The notes: generated from the letters alone by a model not told the origin. A stretch of 53,112 nt of DNA from Borreliella yangtzensis (GCF_014201775.1 NZ_JACHFG010000003.1:1-53112); one strand, 5' to 3'. Counted from the stretch's first letter, positions 42,922-51,547 are shown. Numbers and translations are program-made.

Positions 42922-43782
42922 TTAATTATTATCTTTTTTAAATAATGTGTCTAGGGCAATTAATAATTGTTCGGATTTCAAGCAAAGAGAAATTATTTTA
43001 TCTTTATATAGCTGCTCTATGTGATTTTTTAGTTTTTCTATATTGTTTTGTAGCTCTAAGGTTGCGTTTGAACTTTTAATTAGTGTTTCTATTGTATTAA
43101 GCCATTCTTTTTTTGTTTTTACTAAATCAACAATTACAGTATAAATTTCTTCTAAAGTTTTTTTACTAAAAGTATTTTCTTTTAGTGTCTCCATGTTAAT
43201 TGATAAATCTTCAAGCGCAACTTCAAATCTTTGTTGAATTTGTATGCCCCGTGATATTGTTTTTATTGTGTCGTGGGCTTTTGGGTTATTGTAGAGCTTT
43301 TTTACAATCTCTGCCAAATTAAAAATGTCGGTAGTGTTGTAGCTTAGTGATGAATAAAATTGTCTCCTCATTTTTTGAGATTCCCCTAGGCTTGAGTTCA
43401 TTTTCTCTTGTAGTCTTACCCCATCAGAGTTTGTTTTGTAAACATTGATTAGTTCAAACATGTTATTTGCTAGTCCAAATTGGCTAGGTATTTCTGTTTG
43501 GAGTTTGTCTCTTTTTATTATTGCCATTTCTTTTTTTAAGATTTCAAGGAGTTTGTCAATTAAATCTTTGTTGACTTTATTGCTTTTGTTGCCTTTAAGA
43601 GCATTTAAGTCTTTTGTTGTGCTTTTGAGCCCTTTGTTTATTTCTTTTTTAAGGGTTAATTCATCTAATTTTGTTTCTTTAAAACTTGCTACTTTGCTTG
43701 GACTATCTTCATAGTTTAGCTTACAAGAAAAAAATGCTATTAGCCCCAATTTTATAAATATTAAAAATTTTTTCTTATTCAA
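42922..43782 (-). CDS. PF54 surface lipoprotein (BBA65 ortholog)
   Basis: A 286-residue lipoprotein. TTG at 43782 follows AAAGGATCAAATT. Signal peptide MNKKKFLIFIKLGLIAFFSC (Cys20). CspA-like core: SQFGLANNMFELINVYKTN, RRQFYSSLSYNTTDIFNLAEIVKKLYNNP, IQQRFEVALEDLSINMETL and VKTKKEWLNTIETLI. Own terminator downstream. Function is not known; family members bind complement factors or host ligands. Confidence 0.85.
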   Translation of the reverse strand: MNKKKFLIFIKLGLIAFFSCKLNYEDSPSKVASFKETKLDELTLKKEINKGLKSTTKDLNALKGNKSNKVNKDLIDKLLEILKKEMAIIKRDKLQTEIPSQFGLANNMFELINVYKTNSDGVRLQEKMNSSLGESQKMRRQFYSSLSYNTTDIFNLAEIVKKLYNNPKAHDTIKTISRGIQIQQRFEVALEDLSINMETLKENTFSKKTLEEIYTVIVDLVKTKKEWLNTIETLIKSSNATLELQNNIEKLKNHIEQLYKDKIISLCLKSEQLLIALDTLFKKDNN

Positions 43783-43876
43783 AATTTGATCCTTTAATAA
43801 AAATTTTAAGTAATTTTAATTATTTAAAATTAATACTTAATTATTTAAATTTAGTTCAAATTTTAAATTGAACAAT

Positions 43877-43909
43877 AAAAAAAGAAGAGATAGATTCTCT
43901 TCTTTTTTT
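43877..43909 (-). terminator. Terminator of BBA66
   Basis: A 14-bp stem (AAAAAAAGAAGAGA 43877-43890, TCTCTTCTTTTTTT 43896-43909) with 5-nt loop TAGAT, 43 nt past the BBA66 stop. Confidence 0.85.
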
Positions 43910-43951
43910 TAAAATAGTTATAAAAAATTTTATTTTCGTTTTTTAAATAAA

Positions 43952-45253
43952 CTATTTAAGTTCCGTTATGCTAAGGTATAGATCAAGAACAGTTTGGCGA
44001 GCATTTTGCATTTTATCTAAGTACCTGTTTTCAATGTATTGTGCCAAAGATTGAGGATTTTTTAGGCTCGCATTGGAGTTTACATTTGCAATAAGGGAGT
44101 CAACGTGTTTTGACCATTCTTTTCTTTCAGTTAATATTGAATTAAGCTTCAAGCTAAGTTCTTGCATCTGAATGTCAAAATTAAAGCTGTCAATTGTATT
44201 GTTTAATAGCTTTTGGCTAAAGATTTCAATTTTACTTTCTATTTCTTCTAGTGCAAGTTCGAAAGAAATTTGTATTCCAAGTCCTGATATTATTAATGAT
44301 CTGATTAAGCTGTGATTTTGATCTTCACCGTAAAGGATTTCCATTATTGATCCAAATTGTTCGGCTTTGGATTGATCAAAATTCAAAATCGCATAGAATT
44401 TATATCTTTCATTTTCTGCTTCTGGTGTGTTAGAGTTAAGCTGTGGCGCGTAACTTCTATCGTAAACCGAAGTTTTTGAAATAACATCCAGTAGATCAAA
44501 TGCAAAATCTTTCATTTTAAATTGATCGTAAGGTTCTCTAAATCCATTATTGTTGTTTGTTTTAGTTTTTTCTGCATTTACCTTTCTAATAAGGTCATTT
44601 TTTAATGTTTGTGAATGATTGCTAAAAGATCTTTGATTAAGGCCTAGTTGAACTTTGTCATAAGCTGTAGAAGAATTATTGTTTTTCTGTAAGCCAAAAT
44701 TTGTATAGTTTATTGCTTGACGCAAATTGTAATCATCATTAAAGGCATATTCTTGTCTTGGTGGTAATTTTTGGATTCTTTTGCGTTGAGTTTTTGTATT
44801 TATTTTTATACTTTTTTGCACATTTTTAACTGATTGAGCAGGTGCTGCTAGTTGTGCTAGTTGTGCTATTTGTTTTGGCGGTGTGACTTGTATTTTCACC
44901 TGTGTATTTTTTAGATTTCCTTGTGGTGAATTTACTAGATTTAATAAGTGTCTCAGATTTGCTTGACTTGCTTGACTTGCTTGAGCTTGATTTGCTTGAT
45001 TTTGCAAGATTTGCGGCTGTTTAGCTTTTGCTGCTTGTGGTTGTTTTTGTAACCCAGCTACTTTATTAGTGTTTGTGTGACTTTGTACAGCATTTGGGTT
45101 TGTGTTAATATTTGTTTTTGCTTTATCATTTGTTGTTCTATTGAGAAGTTCTTTTACTTTGGTTTTATAGTCTTCGGTTAGATTAGCATCAACTGTACAA
45201 GAAAATAAAAGCAAGACCATGAACTTTAAATATATTAATGACTTAATTTTCAA
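43952..45253 (-). CDS. PF54 lipoprotein with a Gln/Ala-rich linker (BBA66 ortholog)
   Basis: A 433-residue lipoprotein starting with TTG after AGGAATAATATT. Lipobox LLLFSC (Cys19). Residues about 60-170 form a Gln/Ala/Asn-rich low-complexity linker with short repeats (QANQAQASQASQAN) and a basic segment (KINTKTQRKRIQKLPP). The CspA-type domain begins near DQFKMKDFAFDLLDVI and includes ERYKFYAILNFDQSKAEQF and ISFELALEEIESKIEIFS. BBA66 is an RpoS-regulated surface lipoprotein needed for transmission. The linker makes it the longest PF54 member here. Confidence 0.85.
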   Translation of the reverse strand: MKIKSLIYLKFMVLLLFSCTVDANLTEDYKTKVKELLNRTTNDKAKTNINTNPNAVQSHTNTNKVAGLQKQPQAAKAKQPQILQNQANQAQASQASQANLRHLLNLVNSPQGNLKNTQVKIQVTPPKQIAQLAQLAAPAQSVKNVQKSIKINTKTQRKRIQKLPPRQEYAFNDDYNLRQAINYTNFGLQKNNNSSTAYDKVQLGLNQRSFSNHSQTLKNDLIRKVNAEKTKTNNNNGFREPYDQFKMKDFAFDLLDVISKTSVYDRSYAPQLNSNTPEAENERYKFYAILNFDQSKAEQFGSIMEILYGEDQNHSLIRSLIISGLGIQISFELALEEIESKIEIFSQKLLNNTIDSFNFDIQMQELSLKLNSILTERKEWSKHVDSLIANVNSNASLKNPQSLAQYIENRYLDKMQNARQTVLDLYLSITELK

Positions 45254-45367
45254 AATATTATTCCTCGGTTTCTTTTTAATGAATTTTAATAATCAAAATT
45301 AATTAAAATTTAAAATTAATTACTAATTAATAAAAACTTAGTTCAAATTAAAAAATAATCAACAGGT

Positions 45368-45404
45368 ATAAATAAAAAAGAGCAGCGCCTTTTGTTCTTT
45401 TTTT
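45368..45404 (-). terminator. Terminator-like hairpin below the truncated PF54 gene
   Basis: A 14-bp stem with one G-U pair (AATAAAAAAGAGCA and TGTTCTTTTTTATT) flanks GCGCCTTT. It sits downstream of the decayed C-terminal remnant 45405-45690 and upstream of BBA66. Confidence 0.75.
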
Positions 45405-45690
45405 ATTGTGATATCTTTATAAGTTTTCTTGAAAGTCCTTTTCAATTTCTATTATTAAATCGTAAATTTCATTTGAGTCCGGCTTTAATATGTTGTCATA
45501 TGTTGTTTCATTGCTAGAATTTTATTAATTTTATTTTTAATATCTTTTAATTTTTCTTTGCTATTAAAGTCGATAAGATCATCTTTTCTTTATATATGTC
45601 AAGAACAGCAATTTCTAGAGGATTTTAAACAAAAATTTATCCTCTGTCGATTATTGACTTAATCAAATTTGCAAGCTCAGTATTTAGCTA
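45405..45690 (-). pseudogene. Decayed C-terminal piece of a PF54 (CspA-family) gene
   Basis: No open frame spans it, but fragments in different minus-strand frames keep CspA-type C-terminal sequence: EIAVLDIYKEK, then DDLIDFNSKEKLKDIKNKINKILAMKQ, and KPDSNEIYDLIIEIEKDFQENL before a stop. Several frameshifts and stops separate them. It directly follows the truncated gene 45688-46020, so the two are the head and tail of one degraded paralog. Confidence 0.6.
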
Positions 45691-46020
45691 TTTTTTTCTG
45701 ATTTTCCCTTTTGCTTGACTCTTTGTACTAGCTTTAGGTGCTTTTAATTTTGGTTCTTTACTTTTTTTAGCTTTTTCTTTTTCAATTTTAAGCTTGAGCT
45801 CTTGATATCTTGGGTCTGAAAATCCCAGATTTTTAAATTCACGAGATCTATTTTCAAATTCACGAGATCTATTTTCATAATCTTGGATCATTTTTTCTAT
45901 ATCATTACTGCTGTTTAGGTAGGGATCGATATGATTATCTGGTGCGCATGAGGCGCAAATTAAAGTTAATATCGCTGTAATAATATTAAGCTTAATTATA
46001 TTTAGTTTAATTTTTTTCAA
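45688..46020 (-). pseudogene. Truncated PF54 lipoprotein (CspA-like N-terminus only)
   Basis: A 110-residue frame starting TTG at 46020 after AAAAGGATAGCATT. The signal peptide MKKIKLNIIKLNIITAILTLICASC is almost the CspA one (Cys25). The rest is a Lys/Glu-rich tether with a tandem repeat (ENRSREFENRSREFKNLG) and a basic end (KSQAKGKIRKK); the helical ligand-binding core is missing. The lipoprotein could still be exported as a short peptide, so it may be expressed. Likely a degraded paralog between BBA66 and CspA. Confidence 0.65.
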
Positions 46021-46122
46021 AATGCTATCCTTTTAATTAAAGTCAATAATCAATATTAGTTAATATTAAATCATTTTTTCAAAATATAAAAATATTAAGC
46101 TCAACATACTATTTTTTGTTTT

Positions 46123-46890
46123 TTAGTCATCAATGGGATTTAAAGAACCAAAGTCTTTGTAATTTGCATCCATATGGTTTGCTAGTTCTTCCTCATTGGT
46201 TTTAATGTTTCCAACATCGTTATTGTAATCATCAATAGTTGCTTTTAAAGTTTTTGCAAATCTTTGTTTTAGCTTTAATCTGTCATTTAAATAAATTAGC
46301 AGCATTTCAGAATTTTCTTTATCTAGAATGTGTAATTGTTTATTTATTGTTTCTAAGCAATCGTCTATTTTAAATTGAATAGGCCATGATAAATGATAAA
46401 TAAATGTTTCAACTATCTTTTTGTGTTGAGGATTTGTTTTAAGTTTTTCAAGAATTTCTTTTAATATCTCTATTTTTTGTGTTTCGTAATTTAAAGATGA
46501 GTAAATTATTTTTTTTATTTTTAGTTGAGTATCTTTTTCAATAATTTCATCAGGATCAGCTTTAAAAGTATCTAGAAAATCATATTTTTCTGCAGCAATT
46601 TTAGCTATTTGTACATTGTCTTGCTTGTCTTGATCTTTTAGTGTATTACCAATCGCCTCTAATTCTGAGATTATAGTTTTTCTAGATTTTTGATTTGAAG
46701 GCTCGAGTTCTTGGTTCGTTTTTTTTAAAGGCCCAAGATCTTGAGATTCTTGAGATGCATTTTCAAAATTATGGGTGTTTTCTTTTAGATTGGGATCGAT
46801 TTTAGTAACGGGTGCGCATGATATTAAAATTAAAGTTAATATCGCTGTAATGATACTAAGCTTAATTATATTTAGTTTAGTGTTTGTCAA
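46123..46890 (-). CDS. cspA: Complement regulator-acquiring lipoprotein CspA (CRASP-1, BBA68)
   Basis: A 255-residue lipoprotein. TTG at 46890, 7 nt after AAGGA, is better placed than the ATG nine codons upstream. Signal MTNTKLNIIKLSIITAILTLILISC (Cys25). The core aligns closely with B31 CspA: VQIAKIAAEKYDFLDTFKADP, IKKIIYSSLNYETQKIEILKEILEKL, FIYHLSWPIQFKIDDCLETI, and a C-terminus NEEELANHMDANYKDFGSLNP that matches the dimer/factor H-binding tail. CspA binds factor H/FHL-1 and terminal complement proteins. Note LSW versus HISWGIQF in B31. Ligand binding of this variant is untested. Confidence 0.88.
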   Translation of the reverse strand: MTNTKLNIIKLSIITAILTLILISCAPVTKIDPNLKENTHNFENASQESQDLGPLKKTNQELEPSNQKSRKTIISELEAIGNTLKDQDKQDNVQIAKIAAEKYDFLDTFKADPDEIIEKDTQLKIKKIIYSSLNYETQKIEILKEILEKLKTNPQHKKIVETFIYHLSWPIQFKIDDCLETINKQLHILDKENSEMLLIYLNDRLKLKQRFAKTLKATIDDYNNDVGNIKTNEEELANHMDANYKDFGSLNPIDD

Positions 46891-46898
46891 AATATTTT

Positions 46899-47010
46899 CC
46901 TTATAAATTAAAGTCAATACTTATTAACTTTAATACATAATAATATTGTAAATATAGTATTGTTATGTCAAATAACAAGTATTATTTAATATTATTTGAC
47001 ATTGTTGTGT
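46899..47010. promoter_or_regulatory. cspA upstream region with a perfect inverted repeat
   Basis: ATGTCAAATAA (46965-46975) and TTATTTGACAT (46992-47002) are perfectly complementary over 11 bp with a 16-nt AT-rich spacer, about 75-112 nt upstream of the cspA start. Between BBA69's stop and the cspA promoter; it could be a terminator for BBA69 or an operator for cspA. Confidence 0.5.
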
Positions 47011-47120
47011 TCAGCTAGGGTTTAGATTAAGTAAATAAAAAAAAAGAGAAGAATTAACTTCTCTTTTAAAAAATATCAAGTGCAACATATTATTTTTTGT
47101 TTTAATTAGTCATTGATGAT

Positions 47121-47918
47121 TTATTTAAAATCATGTCTTGGGAATTGTTTATTCATGTAGTTTGCTAGTTTTTCTACATCAGTTTTAATTTTGTTAAAAT
47201 CTCTGTTGTAATCGTTAATAGTCTTATTTAGAGCTTTTCCAACATTGTCTTTTTTCTTTAAGTCATTACTTGTAGATTCTAGTAGTTCTTCTTCTTTTTC
47301 GGATTTTGTTTGGTTTGGAAGGGGTAGTTCATCTTTTGTTATTGTTTCTAAATGATTGTCTAGTCTCATCTGAATACCCAGTGCTATTTGATAAAGTAAG
47401 TTTGTAATTATGTCTTTGTGTTGGGAGCTTGCATTAAGTTTTTCAAGAATTTCGTATAATTTTTTTACTCTTGTTGTGTTGTAATACAAAGATGAGTAAA
47501 TCATTCTTTTCATTAATAGTCGGTCTGTATCGGAAGTAGCATAATTTGAATTAGTAGTAAAAGTTTTTATGAAATCAGATTGTGTGCTAATTTTAGCTAT
47601 TTCTGCATCAACTTTAGCAACCTCTTCGGTTTCTTTCTTTTTTTGATTTTCCATATGCTTTTGCAGTGCTTTTAATTTTGAGGTTGTATTTCCTCGATGT
47701 TTTTCAATTTCAATTTTGAGGTCTTGATATTCTTGATATGAATTCACAGGTTCTGTAAATTCTTGAAATTTATCTTTAAAACGTTGTGCAATTTCTGGAT
47801 TGGTGTTGTTTTTTAGGTCGGGATTGACTTGATTATCGGGTGTACAGGAGATGAAGATTAAGGGTAGTATTGATGTGATTATACTAAGTTTAATTATATT
47901 TAGTTTGGTGTTTATCAA
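47121..47918 (-). CDS. PF54 surface lipoprotein (BBA69-like)
   Basis: A 265-residue lipoprotein. TTG at 47918 after AAGGAGAGTATT gives MINTKLNIIKLSIITSILPLIFISC (Cys25), nearly the CspA signal. CspA-type core: IAKISTQSDFIKTFTTNSN, LLMKRMIYSSLYYNTTRVKKLYEILEKL, LLYQIALGIQMRLDNHLETITKDELPL; C-terminus shorter than in CspA (YMNKQFPRHDFK). Possible ligands are unknown; BBA69 paralogs of other species sometimes bind plasminogen or complement factors. Confidence 0.8.
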   Translation of the reverse strand: MINTKLNIIKLSIITSILPLIFISCTPDNQVNPDLKNNTNPEIAQRFKDKFQEFTEPVNSYQEYQDLKIEIEKHRGNTTSKLKALQKHMENQKKKETEEVAKVDAEIAKISTQSDFIKTFTTNSNYATSDTDRLLMKRMIYSSLYYNTTRVKKLYEILEKLNASSQHKDIITNLLYQIALGIQMRLDNHLETITKDELPLPNQTKSEKEEELLESTSNDLKKKDNVGKALNKTINDYNRDFNKIKTDVEKLANYMNKQFPRHDFK

Positions 47919-48066
47919 AATACTCTCCTTATAAATTAAAATCAAAAGTTATTAACTTTAATACAATACAGTACAATTATCATATTATAATTGTTATTAA
48001 ATAATAACACCATTTAATATCAAAAACAACTTTTTTGGAATTTTTTTATTACACATACACCACTAG

Positions 48067-48945
48067 CTAGTAGTGTATGTGGTCACAACAGGCTCTTAGT
48101 AGTGTTCTAATGTCTATTAATATAATTTGCATACTTTCATCTGAACTAAGCTTATCCTCGTATCCATTGCGTACGAATTCTGATAAAACTATGCTGTCAG
48201 CTCTAACATTTGGATACATGTTATATTCTCTAAGAAGGGTTTCTATGGTTGTTATCCAGGCATTTCTTTTTTGTATTAATTTTTCAAAATTTTTTTGAAC
48301 ATCTTTTACCGTTTTTGTTTTAAAATTGAACAATAAGCGTCTTTGTGCATCTTTATTTAAAAGATTAATAGCTTTTTCAAATGCTTCTTGGATTTTAACT
48401 CCTGTCCAAAGAAATAAGCCAATAAGACGGTAATGGTAGCCATTTGAACTTGATAATTTTGCAAGGATTTTGACTAATTTTTTTATTTTATCTTCATCAT
48501 AATTTAGGGATGAATAAAATAATCTTCTAAACAGATTATTTGATAACATATAATCAATATTTAAGTCTTGTTTTTCTTGGAAGTTTTGTTTATTTATTCC
48601 GAATTGGTCAATAGGCTCTGTTTTTTGAATATCTTTATGTATTTTTTGAGAAAATATTGCTACAATAGGTCCTATTTGATTAATGTATTTTTCGTTTTCA
48701 TTAAATCTTTGTATAATTTTTTTAATTACATTTTCTTTTTCATTTTTTGGGAATTGGTATTGTTCTAGATTTAAAATCTTTTCAAGATTTTTTTCATTAG
48801 CAATGCTATCTGTACTAGATTCAATGTAGTTTGATTGCAATTCTTCTATTGCTTCTGTGTCGTTTGATTCAGAATAAAAAGAACATGAGGCCAGTAAAGT
48901 TATTTTAAGTAGCTTTAATACTTTATAAATTATGTTTTTTTTCAA
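48067..48945 (-). CDS. P35-type PF54 surface lipoprotein (BBA73 ortholog)
   Basis: A 292-residue lipoprotein. TTG at 48945 after AAAGGATTACGTC gives MKKNIIYKVLKLLKITLLASC (Cys21). Core: DQFGINKQNFQEKQDLNID, RRLFYSSLNYDEDKIKKLVKILAKL, VKIQEAFEKAINLLNKDAQRRL, QKRNAWITTIETLLREY. Matches BBA73 (P35 antigen) at the right edge of the array; B31 genes BBA70-72 have no counterpart between it and the BBA69-like gene. Its C-terminus RACCDHIHY carries an unusual Cys-Cys-Asp-His. Confidence 0.8.
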   Translation of the reverse strand: MKKNIIYKVLKLLKITLLASCSFYSESNDTEAIEELQSNYIESSTDSIANEKNLEKILNLEQYQFPKNEKENVIKKIIQRFNENEKYINQIGPIVAIFSQKIHKDIQKTEPIDQFGINKQNFQEKQDLNIDYMLSNNLFRRLFYSSLNYDEDKIKKLVKILAKLSSSNGYHYRLIGLFLWTGVKIQEAFEKAINLLNKDAQRRLLFNFKTKTVKDVQKNFEKLIQKRNAWITTIETLLREYNMYPNVRADSIVLSEFVRNGYEDKLSSDESMQIILIDIRTLLRACCDHIHY

Positions 48946-48975
48946 GACGTAATCCTTTAAAATCGTTAATCTCAT

Positions 48976-49460
48976 TTGGCAAGTTCAATATTTCTAATAT
49001 AAATATATTTCAATTCGTTTAATTTTCAATGCTTGTTTTATTTATTTAAAATAAAAGATAATAAATTAACCTTTTAAAATAATTTTTTTTAAAAAAAATT
49101 AAAATTTTTAGCTAGGGGTTTTAACTTGTTGGTAATGCAATCAACATTGATGTTAATGTTGTATTTTGAAGTTATATTAATTTTAAAAATTTTTGTTAGT
49201 AGCTTTATTTTTACTAATAGTTGCAGTATATTTTTCATGTGTTATTTTATAATAAAAATCTAACGATTATAAAATAACACCGTTCTCCCCATTTTAATGT
49301 AAAATTTAAGTTTTTTAATCTTTATTATAAGCCTTTATTTTAAAATTATTTTTTAATTAAAAAGATTAATTATTTGTTTATATACAAATATGTATTGATT
49401 CTAATTTAGTTATGTTTTAAAATATTTAAAATAAATTATTTTAAATAAGGAGAATTAACA
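48976..49460. promoter_or_regulatory. Divergent region between BBA73 and oms28 with a strong inverted repeat
   Basis: No gene. GTGTTATTTTATAAT (49239-49253) and ATTATAAAATAACAC (49266-49280) are perfectly complementary over 15 bp with a 12-nt spacer, about 180 nt upstream of oms28. Both genes are oppositely oriented and BBA73 is mammal-phase while oms28 is tick-phase, so a shared operator would fit. The final AAGGAG before 49461 is the oms28 ribosome binding site. Confidence 0.5.
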
Positions 49461-50279
49461 ATGAAAATATTTAGTAATTTAATAATTAATGGATTATTGT
49501 TTGGATTTGTAAATTTAAATGTGTTTGCAGATTCTAACAATGTAAATATTCTTCAGTCCCAATCCAACGTTTTAGATCAACCAAGTCAAGATGGTGATAA
49601 AAAATCAGATCAAGATGGTGGTGAAAAATCGAGTCAAGATGGTGATAAAAAATTAGATCAAAAAGATCAAGTTAATCAAGCTCTAGAGATTATTAATAAG
49701 GTGACAGAGGATGTTTCTAGTAAATTAGAAGAAGTTAGAGAGTCATCTCTTGAGCTGGTAGAATCAAATGATGCGGGTGTAGTGAAAAAGTTTGTAGGTT
49801 CAATGTCTTTAATCTCTGACGTTGCTAAGGGAGCTGTTGTTGCATCAGAAGAAGCAACAATTGTAGCTAAGTGTTCCGGTATAGTTGCTGAGGATGCAAA
49901 CAGGGTTGTTGAAATGTCCAAAAAGGCCGTTCAAGAAACTCAAAAAGCTGTTTCTGTTGCAGGAGAAGCAATGTTTATAATAGAAAAGCAAATAATGTCA
50001 AATAAATCTCCAAGTAATAAGAAATTAGAATTGACAAAAGAAGAATCTGCCAAAGTAGAACAAGTTAAAGAAATTTTAATGGCTTCTGAAAAAGCTTTAG
50101 ATAAAACAGTTCAAGAGGCTCAAAAAGTTCTAAACACCGTTAATGGGTTTAATCCGTCAAATAAAGATCAAGCAGTAGCAAAAAAAGATGTTGCAAAGGC
50201 TATTTCTAATGTTGTTAAGGTAGCTCAGGGTGCAAGAGATCTTACAAAAGTAATGACCATTTCTTTATATATGAGATAG
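49461..50279 (+). CDS. oms28: Outer-membrane-associated protein Oms28 (BBA74)
   Basis: A 272-residue exported protein with signal peptide MKIFSNLIINGLLFGFVNLNVFA (cut before DSNN) and no lipobox. The mature N-terminal part contains three 8-residue repeats (QDGDKKSD, QDGGEKSS, QDGDKKLD; 24-nt units, 49587-49658), then long helices rich in Ala/Val/Lys (AVVASEEATIVAKCSGIVAEDANRVVEMSKK). Oms28 was described as a porin and later as a periplasmic outer-membrane-associated protein; expressed in the tick and repressed by RpoS in the mammal. The repeats make it longer than the B31 protein (257 aa from memory). Confidence 0.92.
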   Translation: MKIFSNLIINGLLFGFVNLNVFADSNNVNILQSQSNVLDQPSQDGDKKSDQDGGEKSSQDGDKKLDQKDQVNQALEIINKVTEDVSSKLEEVRESSLELVESNDAGVVKKFVGSMSLISDVAKGAVVASEEATIVAKCSGIVAEDANRVVEMSKKAVQETQKAVSVAGEAMFIIEKQIMSNKSPSNKKLELTKEESAKVEQVKEILMASEKALDKTVQEAQKVLNTVNGFNPSNKDQAVAKKDVAKAISNVVKVAQGARDLTKVMTISLYMR

Positions 50280-50485
50280 TTAATTATTTATTTTATAAAT
50301 AATTAAAGGTTAAAGGAAAAGGTTTGAGGCTAATTATATTAGTTTCTGCCTTTTTTTATTTTCTATTTTTGCAATAAAATTAAGCCCCTATTAAGGCTGT
50401 TTTTATGATATAATGTTCGCATTCTAAATATTTTCATTCTGAAAAAAGTTAATAAATTTATCTTTTAAGCAAGGAGTATCAATTT

Positions 50486-51289
50486 TTGAGTAAAGAGTAC
50501 AAAGTTTTGGACAATGGGTTTTTAAAGCTTGTTGATTTTATGGGAGATGATAAAAGAATAGTTGAGGCCGCAAGAATTTCTTATCGAGGAGATAGCGTTA
50601 AAAGGAAAGATGAGGAACTTATTGATTATTTAATAAGAAATGGGCATACAAGTCCATTGGAGCAGGTGGTTTTCACATTCCATGTTAAAGCCCCAATATT
50701 TATTGCAAGGCAATGGATGAGGCATAGAACAGCAAGAATTAATGAAGTTTCTGGATGCTACAGCTTGGCAAGAGAGGAATTTTATGTTCCCTTGGAGGAA
50801 GATTTGGAGTATCAAATTTCTAGCAATGGTCAACCTAAAGGAGAATTGGATTCTTTGGAAAGCAGTTTTTCAGCTAAAGTAAAGAATCATCAAAAATATT
50901 CTTATAAACTTTATCAAGATATGGTTAATTCTAATATTCCAAAAGAACTTTCAAGGATAGTTTTGCCCTTAAGTTTATATACTGAATGGTATTGGCAAAT
51001 TGATTTAAACAATCTTTTCCATTTTATTAAATTGAGATTAGCTTTAGACAATCCAAAAGAAATTAAAGAAAATTCACCAAAAGAAATGCGCGAATATGCT
51101 AAAGCATTAATAAGTATAGTAAAAGAAATTGTTCCTATCTCTTATAACAGTTTTGAAAATCATTGTTTGAAAGGAAAGAGATTTTCTCGTGAAGAGATAA
51201 TAGCAATTATCAATGCTTTGGATTTAAGTAAGCTTAGTATGGACTCTAAAAAATTAGACTTATTAAAAGATAAACTGGGGATTGATTGA
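50486..51289 (+). CDS. thyX: FAD-dependent thymidylate synthase ThyX (BBA76)
   Basis: A 267-residue homologue of ThyX, which makes dTMP from dUMP using methylene-tetrahydrofolate, NADPH and FAD. It starts with TTG after AAGGAGTATCAATTT. The motif RHR-X7-S occurs as R79-H80-R81-TARINEV-S89-G90-C91; in the usual motif the residue after Ser-Gly is Arg, an active-site residue that contacts dUMP phosphate. Here it is Cys (TGC 50756-50758). Other family elements remain: NGHTSPLEQ (52-60), LSRIVLPLSLYTEWYWQIDLNN (about 155-176), EMREYA. Activity may be reduced. Confidence 0.92.
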   Translation: MSKEYKVLDNGFLKLVDFMGDDKRIVEAARISYRGDSVKRKDEELIDYLIRNGHTSPLEQVVFTFHVKAPIFIARQWMRHRTARINEVSGCYSLAREEFYVPLEEDLEYQISSNGQPKGELDSLESSFSAKVKNHQKYSYKLYQDMVNSNIPKELSRIVLPLSLYTEWYWQIDLNNLFHFIKLRLALDNPKEIKENSPKEMREYAKALISIVKEIVPISYNSFENHCLKGKRFSREEIIAIINALDLSKLSMDSKKLDLLKDKLGID

Positions 51290-51547
51290 CTTTATAGTGT
51301 TTAGTATCTTTTTATTTATTAAACAAACTTTAGAAATCATATTAATTTTATTAAGCATTTATCATTATGCTAATAAATTTTTAAAATATACCCCTTTTAA
51401 AGTATATTTTAAGAATAATATAAATCTATTTCTAATCACTATTATTAAATTAAAAATTATAGAAAAAGTAGTTTACTTATTTTAAATTAAAATTTATGTA
51501 AACCATAGTTCAAAAGTTTTTTGTAATCTTAGTCAAAAATAAAGCCT

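Noticed and set aside
51282..51485. Membrane-like 67-residue frame right after thyX
   Set aside because: It starts with TTG overlapping the thyX end, lacks a ribosome binding site, and its Ile/Leu/Lys composition is what AT-rich DNA gives by chance.
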